NCBI RefSeq assembly: GCF_000003605.2
Contig: NW_003133355.1
Span: 27,316 to 43,775, forward strand
Direction of reading: 5' to 3'
Source of the DNA: Saccoglossus kowalevskii
Taxonomy: Eukaryota; Hemichordata; Enteropneusta; Harrimaniidae
Length of the DNA stretch: 16,460 nt
A model generated the notes under the pieces. It saw only the letters and a program-made list of their open reading frames with translations. It searched no databases and was not told the DNA's origin. The position numbers and the translations under genes were made by a program. Below, in pieces: positions 9,029 through 16,460 of the stretch. The number at the start of each line of letters is the position of its first letter. Positions within the stretch are counted from its first letter, which is position 1.

Positions 9029-10108
9029 ATGTGGCGAACGAACAATATGGAGAATGACACAGAGCTAGTCTTTTCGGAGTCGAATTTTACAAGCTACGCC
9101 GATATTTTCGGAGCCTCGACCGGTAATACACCGGTGGTTTTCTCGCCTGCGTTTCATATTCCGGAGCTGTGCTTGTTATTCTTTCTGCTGGTCGGAAACT
9201 CGACTGTGTGTTGGATTATATTTACAAATGAGAACTTGCGCAACCGGGCCAACATGTTCGTGGCCATATTAGCCTCCGCCGATCTCTGTTTTGGGATATT
9301 TGTAGCTCCGTTTATCGTTGCAGGTTTTTTAGGAGATTGGTACACCGACCCATACCTGTGTAATTTCAGCGGTGTCATCACGACACTCTTCCCAGCCGCT
9401 GCCAACGTAACACTCTGCTTCGTAAGTATCGACCGTCTGCTCTTCGTAAGGAAGCCTCTGCGCTACCAGGAGTACTGGAAATCGCCTAGATGTATCGTCG
9501 CTATATGCTACGTCTGGATACATGCTTTAATTTTCCCGACTCTGCCTCCGTTGTTCGGCTGGGGGAAATACATCCATCATCCTGCCGTCAACACATGTAT
9601 ACCAGATCTCACCGAGGTGCCCTTGTTCGGATATGTGACAGTCGCGTACGGTTTCGTCCTACCTAGCGTAATCATGATATATTGTTATTATCGCATTTAT
9701 CGCGCCGCGAGATTACAAGTAATGAAGGTGAGATCAGAAGCGTTTGCTTATCAAGCGACGACAGTGCGACGGGTGCTTCACGACACTAAACTGGGATATA
9801 GACGTACAGCGAAAACGCTGATATTAATGATAGTTCTGCACACTGTCTGTTGGACACCGAACCTGTATGTACAAGTGTATTCGTTGCGGTATGGTGACAG
9901 CTACGCGCCTTCTAGTAAACTGCAGTATGTATCGGCGTTGTTGATTTTGACGAATACATCTTTGGAACCGTGGGTGTACGGGATGTACAACGTTGCTTTT
10001 CGAAAAGCTGTCAGACGACTTTTTACTGTGTGCGACTGGAAACGATTAAATTGTTTTCGCGCCTGTCCCCGGAGACCAAGCAACTATCAAGTCAGTCCGA
10101 TTATATAG
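9029..10108 (+). CDS. Class A (rhodopsin-like) orphan G protein-coupled receptor, single coding exon
   Basis: This 359-residue open frame encodes a seven-helix plasma-membrane receptor expected to signal through heterotrimeric G proteins. Visible class A landmarks are N57 (1.50, VGN), D85 (2.50, LASAD), W104 before helix 3, C111 (3.25) with C190 in loop 2 for the conserved disulphide, D135-R136-L137 (a DRY variant), W163 (4.50), P212 (5.50), C274-W-T-P277 in helix 6 and E313-P-W-V-Y317 (an NPxxY variant). Helix 8 follows, with F324 and basic residues; C335, C342 and C346 are possible palmitoylation sites. N9 and N19 are N-glycosylation sequons in the short extracellular tail. Residue 3.32 is threonine (T118), not the aspartate that binds amines, so an aminergic ligand is unlikely despite an amine/GPR161-like feel in the FGWGKY segment. 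An in-frame TGA at 8993-8995 shows the 5' end is complete. Met7 (9047) has a stronger Kozak context (A at -3, G at +4) and is an alternative start. The fold is certain; subfamily and ligand are unknown. Confidence 0.95.
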   Translation: MWRTNNMENDTELVFSESNFTSYADIFGASTGNTPVVFSPAFHIPELCLLFFLLVGNSTVCWIIFTNENLRNRANMFVAILASADLCFGIFVAPFIVAGFLGDWYTDPYLCNFSGVITTLFPAAANVTLCFVSIDRLLFVRKPLRYQEYWKSPRCIVAICYVWIHALIFPTLPPLFGWGKYIHHPAVNTCIPDLTEVPLFGYVTVAYGFVLPSVIMIYCYYRIYRAARLQVMKVRSEAFAYQATTVRRVLHDTKLGYRRTAKTLILMIVLHTVCWTPNLYVQVYSLRYGDSYAPSSKLQYVSALLILTNTSLEPWVYGMYNVAFRKAVRRLFTVCDWKRLNCFRACPRRPSNYQVSPII

Positions 10109-11346
10109 TCTGCGTTCTATTCCCGCCAAAAGAGCCCTTGGTGCACGAGACCATCGGGCGACTATGGCTGTGTCCTATGAGACCAAGCACTAACAAGGAA
10201 AGATTTACTATGTTTTTAATTTTCGCCAAAAAAATCACGGACGTTGAGATGCACAGCGTTGCTCTAAGAAAAAAACGATTGTTTGTGAAACGGCAAATTC
10301 GTGTCTTCGAATAACATTCTAATAGTTGACGTTACATTTGTCGTTCAATTCCCGCCAAAAAATGTATCAGACACGACAGCGATGCGAACATGATGCTTAA
10401 GAACCTTTCCGAATTCTTGTGCGTTTTTTTTTTTTTTTTACAAATTCTACAAACAACGGATACAGCGTATTGGACCACTGCCAATCGAATCATTTAATTT
10501 GCATTGTATTGAAACTGTGTCATTAGAAACACATGGAATTTGTTGACGATTATTTTCTGTGACATTTACATTTTACAGAGACAAATTGATGAATGAGTTT
10601 TTAATGTTGAGCAGACGGTACCTTAGCTGTCAAATATATTACCAACAAAACGTATATTGCTTTTTAACTCGCAAAGCCACGTTCGTACTATTTTACTATT
10701 CATTAAAATGAATCCAAAACATCACGAAAATTTAATCTGGATCAATGTAATCTTCGTGTGTAAATGGGTTTTTGTATTATTATTAACGATTGGCGCTTGT
10801 GGACGATATACAATTTTGTTCGTAACGGGTTGGACATTAGGAAGTCTTGAGGAAGGAGATATGGTAGAGATTGAAAAAAAACTTACACTACCCAGAGAAT
10901 TTTTTTAAAAGTTCTAAAATGAAAGTTACAGCAAAAAAAAAATATATGTAAAAACAAACACCACATTCTTAACACCAAATCTTCGTGAAAATCTGCACGG
11001 TAGATTTACCCCTTGTTGTTATTGGTCAGTCCCTGACTTACAAGCTAACATTTACAGAGCAACGTCGACGCCGCAAACTATATACCCAACAGGCATAATA
11101 CTAACAATGTGTCACGTGGCCACAAGTACAATATCCTATCCGACAATTAAAAAAAATGGATGAACACGTGCTTAGCAGCAACTGAAATGTTGTGATATGA
11201 CATTTGACAAGTTTGTATGCCAAATTATAAACATAATTAGAAAATGAAATGAATAAAAAACACACAGTAAGTCAAATGCTCTAAGCATAGTCACGTGTAC
11301 AAACGCTGATTTACACAACGCACGTGTGTTTGTTAGACCAGAGTTA
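10109..11346. other. Region downstream of the receptor gene, probable 3' UTR then intergenic
   Basis: No convincing gene is seen. Immediately after the stop codon, a CGCCAAAA-type motif recurs three times (about 10119-10131, 10219-10231, 10347-10360). The phrase GAGACCAAGCA also recurs, at about 10072 and 10180, suggesting an old local tandem duplication overlapping the end of the coding region. A T-tract of about 15 lies near 10426-10439. A possible ATTAAA occurs near 10702 and an AATAAA near 11252; neither is close enough to be assigned with confidence as the receptor polyadenylation signal. A hydrophobic 83-codon frame at 10657-10908 resembles nothing I recognise. Confidence 0.4.
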
Positions 11347-11715
11347 CATTACTTGGAGTTTGCAACTACGGTGACATGATACCAAGATTCCGTTTCAATC
11401 TCGCTCTCACATAAATGTTCCAACTCAGAAAAATGCGCATGCCCGAGGTAACTAGGATACTGAGATGTCCAGGTGGATCAAAATAGCTGCGCACGATATG
11501 ACGGATTACGATAACTATATTTTCTGTACATTTTCGATGTATTACATTTTTCACTATGAACGTGGTAGTACATGTTTTATTGTTTTATTACAAACCGCCT
11601 ATGTCATGTCAGAAGGTCGTAGCATCAGTCTCGCTATCTACGAGATGAGACTTGAATTGGATCTTGGCATGATGTCACCATACAATACTATGCGCGCTGC
11701 AAATCCCAATTAATG
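11347..11715. repeat. Long inverted repeat, probable MITE, about 369 bp
   Basis: The left arm 11347-11412 (GTGACATGATACCAAGATTC core) is the inverse of the right arm about 11638-11715 (GGATCTTGGCATGATGTCAC core), with mismatches and a roughly 12-base gap. The outer ends read CATTACTT and AATTAATG. Small open frames on the two strands (ending LGIMSP and containing LGMMSP) are mirror images caused by the palindrome, not genes. Confidence 0.65.
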
Positions 11716-12642
11716 CACCTCTGGTTAGACAAATATGATATTATACATAATGGTGATTATTTTAAACCCAAAATCAAACTGAAAAGAACATTTTTTATTA
11801 TGCTCAAATTCGTTTCATTAATTTTGCAACACTATCTAATTTGTATTTTACTGATCGTCTGTTGCACATGAATATATCCAATGACAGTTGGCGAGTATTT
11901 ATTTCGACGTAGGTGTTTTGTGACGTCACTCGCGATTATGTCACGCTCCATCGGCTACATTGTGTATTTTTCATTACATCATTGATTATATACTGGGCTT
12001 CTGCTTGATATTATTTCCGTCCCGAATTTAGAAAGACAGTTGTCCATCTCCGTCCGCTCTATATTCTGTTTTCCTGTACGATACAATTTCCGTTCTGATT
12101 TTAATTTCACGTGACAGTTATAGTTTCGCGTCGTACAATGCGACACGACCCGATTTGCAGACGACAGTAAACATTCTAATTAGGCATTACGTCATTATTT
12201 TATTCAACATCGAACACTGGAACATACTATCAGGATACAAACTGAAGAAATACATGACTTTAAGCGGGAATACTCTTCCTTATATGTCTTAAAATCGAAC
12301 GTGAAAGAAGACACGTAAAGTCTAAAAAGCGCGGGAACTTCAGATAATTAGTATATCTGAGGGTTAAATTACTATACAATGATTGGTTAATTCTAAAACA
12401 ATGCGTCGTTGTGAATGGCTCTATAATTACCATGGTAACATGTAACAGTTATTTGATCTTCTGGTAGCGGCAGGGAATCCATCAAGTTTCAAGTTTACAT
12501 TATAGTGACAACACAGTCCTTCTCCCAGTAGAGTGACTGTGCTGACAATCACCATGTGATACGGACGTGCGCTTAGTGGCATGGAATTTCAGTGAAATAA
12601 AATAAGATAACGTTCTCCGACAAGTTGAAATTCCATAATGGG
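11716..12642. other. Intergenic with diverged relatives of the 83-bp repeat
   Basis: No gene. A TGACGTCA palindrome is at 11921-11928. GATTTGCAGACGACAGTAAAC (about 12153) followed by GGCATTACGTCATTATTTTATT (about 12182) is a diverged outlying relative of the 83-bp unit repeated from 12643. Confidence 0.4.
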
Positions 12643-12900
12643 CATTACGTCGTTGTTCTAAATTCTGCTGCTCGGTGAGATTTCCGCTCGGAGAATCAGA
12701 CGATAGTCAGAAATTTCACATCTGGCATTACGTCATTGTTTGAAACTATGCTGCTTGACGAAATTTCCGTCCGGAAATGCAGACGACATAAGAACTTTCA
12801 AGTTTTATTTATTACGTCTTTCTTTGGAATTGTGCTGCTGCGCGTGGTTTCCGTGCGAAATTTCAGACGACATCAACAATTTCCAAGATATACATTACTT
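12643..12900 (+). repeat. 83-bp diverged tandem repeat, three copies
   Basis: Units begin CATTACGTCGTTGTT (12643), CATTACGTCATTGTT (12726) and TATTACGTCTTTCTT (12810); a fourth starts CATTACTTC at 12893 and is interrupted by the microsatellite. Each unit contains a CTGCTG block, a TTTCCG block and CAGACGA near its end. Copies differ considerably, so the array is old. Two overlapping frames at 12736-12930 come from this repetition. Confidence 0.75.
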
Positions 12901-12913
12901 CAATGTATACTTC

Positions 12914-13060
12914 AAGTTAAGTTAAGTTAAGTTAAGTTAAGTTAAGTTAAGTTAAGTTAAGTTAAGTTAAGTTAAGTTAAGTTAAGTTAAGTTAAGTTAA
13001 GTTAAGTTAAGTTAAGTTAAGTTAAGTTAAGTCTGTCTGTCTGTCTGTCTGTCTGTCTGT
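12914..13060 (+). repeat. Compound microsatellite (GTTAA)23 then (GTCT)7
   Basis: Positions 12916-13030 are 23 perfect GTTAA units without interruption, followed directly by about 7.5 GTCT units to 13060. The perfection indicates recent slippage and likely length polymorphism. It is not a canonical telomere repeat (TTAGGG or TTAGG). Confidence 0.97.
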
Positions 13061-13442
13061 TAGTTTATTTTTTTATTTATTATAAATTTCAATAAAACAA
13101 AAAATATGTGTAATATTGTAATATTTGTTTTTCGTTCGTTTTTCATTCGACGTAATGAGGATATACAAATTACAGACGTTATTCTAAACTGTGTGGATAA
13201 ATTCTATATTTTGTTGTTATCAATGGGTTTCACACACAAACTGTGGCATTTCTTTGGTTGCCATACTGCTTGTTGTTCATTATGCTAATTCTAATTGGTG
13301 CCAATGATATTAAAATACACGTGACTTACTTTACATTAAAAATTTTACTCAAGGCAACAGAAATAATCAATATGCAAATGACTTGCATTTTAAGAAGGGC
13401 TTCACAATATACCTTACGTCATTAAACATAACAAAGTGTTAC
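13061..13442. other. Spacer, no gene seen
   Basis: AT-rich DNA between the microsatellite and the divergent family B arm. Two small + frames (13106-13288, 13243-13425) have no recognisable domain and biased hydrophobic composition typical of chance frames in AT-rich DNA. Confidence 0.4.
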
Positions 13443-13747
13443 CTAAAGGGCGGTAGTCGTCGCGCCACGCATGCGCGAGATATATGGGTCTCATATAAAC
13501 CAAAATGGCGACTTTGACTAGTGGGCAGATCAACGAGTACAAAGAAACTGAGACGTTACAAAGCTTTAATTAGGTATGTTTAGGTGATTGGAAGGTACAG
13601 AAGGCGTCACCGGTGGTAATTAGTGCAAGTCGCGCCCGGGTCAAACCTCATACTCGTGATTTATATTAGAAGTGCGCATTGGATTGTGGGAAAACCTATG
13701 TTTATCAACACAAATGTCGCACATGCGCGACGACCTCAAGTGCTTAG
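13443..13747. mobile_element. Possible MITE family B member, divergent
   Basis: The left arm from 13443 contains AAAGGGCGGTAGTCGTCGCG, which is the inverse of the right arm of the copy at 4405-4539 (19 identical bases, similarity extending through CCATAT outside that copy's core). The candidate partner at about 13718-13747 retains only GCGCGACGAC plus a degraded TTAG end. The left arm is a secure family member; the right boundary is tentative. Confidence 0.4.
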
Positions 13748-14764
13748 ACATATAATTAATATTTTACCAACATTTTTTTCTAGCCCGTTGGACTATGGGA
13801 TTGGGTTTTAACAAAATTGGTGCACAAAATGGCTCTTTTGTTTCACGATTTAGTAGTCTTACTACACTGTCTATGGTTTAACCAGTCCCTCGATATTGTG
13901 GTTTAACTGTGGAGGGACTGTGGTTTAACCATGAGGAAATAGGAGAGGAGAGAAGCCACTATTGTCCTGCCCTGTTCCTTGATCGCTTCGATATATTTAC
14001 TTGGTAAACATTCCCATAATTCGATTACGTGAATAATTTGCATTCAGGTCAGCTCGGAAACAGTTTTATAGAGATAAATTGATACCAAATCACAACATGA
14101 CCTATTACGTCCATGGTTTAACCAGGGTTAATGGCAGGATTCATAACGAAGGCGGTGCAGCAAACATCCTGATTTTATTTATTTTTTTTGCATGTGTACC
14201 TATCCCTATAGGACAATCCTCCTAAGGATACTTGATAATAAGGATTTATACAAAAATGGAATAAATAATGAAACAGCCAAAGCCTGGCTAGCGAGCACAG
14301 CTGAGCAGTTTATCGATTTTCTAAAAATAGAACTGACGTAGCCATAGAATGTCGAAGTGCGTGAGCTGTGGATGTCCAGTTATCAGTTCTCGCGTGAGTT
14401 GAGCGGGATTCAAGATGGCGTCACGCACGACTCGTGTGTCGCCACTGCTCAAAATGACTGAAAACAAAAATTAAGTTAAAATATTTTCAGTCCGTTGTAA
14501 AATATGGTTACTTCATCATTGGAGACCATTTTTGAGAATGTTTTATCATAAAAGAGCTGTCCTACTTTGCATAATTGTGAAACAACAAACAAAATGGTGC
14601 CGCCCCTCAAAGTCTTGTACCGTGACTAGTATTAGATTTATTTCATATTCTCTAACATATGATAACCAGAGGGCTTGCATCGCGAGAGCCTTCGACCGCT
14701 TTTGTTGCCACCACTATTTATATACATTCTTATTGCATACATTTATCATACTCGCATAAGACCG
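13748..14764. other. Intergenic with recurring TGGTTTAAC motif
   Basis: No gene. TGGTTTAAC occurs at about 13874, 13899, 13922 and 14113. AGTCCCTC and GAGGGACT (about 13885 and 13912) form an 8-bp hairpin. CAAGATGGCG at about 14411 fits a YY1-like motif near CGCGTGAG-type GC-rich DNA; promoter function is unsupported. Confidence 0.4.
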
Positions 14765-15074
14765 TATCCTCGGGGGCGGAGCCACGTCACAGAACGTTCC
14801 ACGTTGCTAAGACGCGCACCACCGTACCATGTATTTCTATGGGCCTTACGAGCGCTGCTGTGGAACGCCGGTCAAAATTTTCAAGAAAACAGTGCAAAGT
14901 AATCCTGAACAACCAAATTTATATATGCTGCACACGCAAGGCTAATCTTGTTACACTGTTCAAGGGAGTCTCAACAACCATCCCATAGTACCGTATTCTG
15001 GGAGTTTTCGGCCTTTGTTCTCACAGTGATGGTTGCCAGGCGGTGAAAATGCCTGGATGTCCGCCCCCGAGAAT
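14765..15074 (+). mobile_element. MITE family A, second full-length copy
   Basis: It begins TATCCTCGGGGGCGGA and ends TCCGCCCCCGAGAATT. It matches 2606-2935 along its length with many substitutions and about 20 bp of internal deletion near 14875-14900. The right terminus has lost the exact TA-bearing end (GAGAATT instead of GAGGATA), so it is probably an old, immobile insertion. Confidence 0.85.
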
Positions 15075-16189
15075 TGAGTCTTGAACGCAAAATCAGACAA
15101 CGACCATATCTGCAGTGGCGCTGGTGAAGAATCCTTTAACAATGCATTATCTTCAACAAATGTATTATCTCCCAAAACTGTGTGATTATAAGTATAAACA
15201 TGTCTTATCCGACAGTAATCGTTGTGTCCCTTTCGGCAAGGTGGGCTGGCATTCGGAGTTACTCGTGATTTAAAAAAGAGAAAACTATAGACTATATCAT
15301 CGATTGGGCGTCAACAGATCTGCAAAACCCCTCCAACAACGTCTACGAATGATAGTCGGTTTAACTTATTATCCGTGGAAAGATTTTTCAAATGTCATGA
15401 CCTATGCACTATGCTTCAACAGTCGAAGTGTAAGAAAGCTCCTTCAAATCACGTGATATATTAGCCATTGATAATATTTACGTTGACGTCATTTTCAATC
15501 AAAAAATCAGATTTTAAGGTGAATAGCTGAGTGTGATTGGGTATATTAACCATCGTTTTTGGGAGTTGTTGTTTTGCAGACATCGAAAAGCGCACAGATA
15601 ATACGCTACGCGTACGTACAGTACACCATTTCTATAAATTACGCCCTCTAGTGACGGGCGCCTATGTGACGTCAAACAACGTACTAGCATAGGGTAATGA
15701 CAACTGTAGTCGTAGTTGTGCGCCATAGTTAAATCTATTTTGTTAAATAATTTTTAGTTAACTACAGATTGAAGCGATATCGGTGCGATTTATAGAAAAT
15801 GACTTAAACGTTGTCCACATTGAATCAAATTACTCGAAATCAATCTCGGGCCACCTAACAATGTTTTATTTGACATATGTCACAAACAAATATACATAAA
15901 CAAGTCACTAAAATGGAGAATTTGATGACGTACTCTACCGATAAAACGTGACGTCATAATTTTTCGAGCAGATCATAGTAGAAGTCGCTTACATGACTTT
16001 TCTAATATACTGTATTTTTTTGAGATGCAGTAGAGACTCGGTCGTTGAATATTGTCAGCATTCTTTATTTTATGTTTTTTGTCATATTACCTCAAACCCT
16101 GCAAATAGAAGTGTGCATGGAATCATGGGAAGAAACGGTGTGCATTGTGATAACTGTCATAAAGGTGATTGACAGGTCATACTTGTTTT
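15075..16189. other. Intergenic, clustered TGACGTCA palindromes
   Basis: No gene. TGACGTCA occurs at 15484-15491, 15667-15674 and 15949-15956. A small hairpin CGCCCTCTAGTGACGGGCG lies near 15641. GATGACGTACTCT (about 15924) repeats a phrase from about 3560. Confidence 0.45.
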
Positions 16190-16317
16190 CAACTCTGGAA
16201 GGACAGTGGGTTCTACCAGGTGTGCTTGTAATTTGCATAACAAAAGGTGTTTACAACTTTGGAAGGAGAATTGGAATCTACCAGGTGTGCTGCTATTTGA
16301 ATAACAAAGGATGTTTA
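16190..16317 (+). repeat. 64-bp tandem duplication, two copies
   Basis: CAACTCTGGAAGGACAGTGG (16190) and CAACTTTGGAAGGAGAATTG (16254) start two consecutive 64-base units. Both contain CTACCAGGTGTGCT and end near AACAAA...GTTTA. The open frame 16045-16320 spans both but reads them in different frames (64 is not a multiple of three), which argues against coding function. Confidence 0.85.
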
Positions 16318-16460
16318 TGATCTACTGAGTAGCCTACGTAACACAGCTGCTAGCAAGATCACATTCTGATTGGCTCATGTGGAAACCCAAGTGGTGTCAC
16401 TGCATCATGCCTATAATTTGGACAGACTGAGGACAGTAGGGGTCCATCATTTAAACTTAG

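Noticed and set aside
9970-10314. 114-codon + frame overlapping the receptor 3' end
   Set aside because: Out-of-frame shadow of the receptor coding sequence extended into the downstream region.
10657-10908. 83-codon frame with a hydrophobic segment
   Set aside because: Composition is typical of chance frames in AT-rich DNA; no family, splice context or conservation evidence.
12916-13030. Interstitial telomere-like array
   Set aside because: The unit GTTAA is not a known telomere motif (TTAGGG, TTAGG); it is a plain microsatellite.
14411-14420. YY1-like CAAGATGGCG (also near 5275) as promoter marks
   Set aside because: Single short motifs with no TATA box, transcript or coding exon nearby; insufficient to call promoters.
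16045-16320. 91-codon + frame
   Set aside because: Spans a 64-bp duplication read in two different frames, so the repeat is not selected at protein level.

Overview
The window looks like intergenic DNA from an animal, most likely a marine invertebrate; the species cannot be named from sequence alone. It is AT-rich and dominated by non-autonomous DNA-transposon relics (MITEs), foldback palindromes, minisatellites and microsatellites. The only convincing intact gene encodes a seven-transmembrane receptor uninterrupted by introns. There are no bacterial-style operons, ribosome binding sites, CRISPR arrays or rRNA genes, and I see no tRNA.

Layout. Positions 1-36 are one arm of a palindromic MITE cut by the window edge. 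A 107-bp tandem repeat occupies about 251-815. A reverse-oriented relic of a roughly 330-bp MITE lies at 1060-1307. A promoter-like block at 1486-1745 has heat-shock elements and a TATA box and may be LTR-derived. A decayed 3' end of a non-LTR retrotransposon lies at about 2350-2570, directly followed by the best-preserved copy of the 330-bp MITE (2606-2935). Further palindromic elements sit at 4111-4599 (with a 135-bp MITE nested inside), 6928-7438 and 7769-8028 (TTAA-flanked, piggyBac type), and 8394-8558. A 39-bp minisatellite fills about 5374-6550.

The receptor gene occupies 9029-10108 on the + strand, 359 codons. It has an in-frame upstream stop, a short upstream ORF, and a plausible splice acceptor in its 5' leader. 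It is a class A (rhodopsin-like) receptor that lacks the amine-binding aspartate and has unusual residues at the activation microswitches, so its ligand is unknown.

Downstream come another long inverted repeat (11347-11715), an 83-bp tandem repeat running into (GTTAA)23 and (GTCT)n microsatellites (12643-13060), a possible fourth member of the first MITE family (13443-13747), a third copy of the 330-bp MITE (14765-15074), and a 64-bp tandem duplication (16190-16317). The genes do not form a pathway. I found no evidence of a novel multi-gene system. The most notable items are the atypical receptor with its uORF, the heat-shock-type promoter, and the dense set of palindromic mobile elements.
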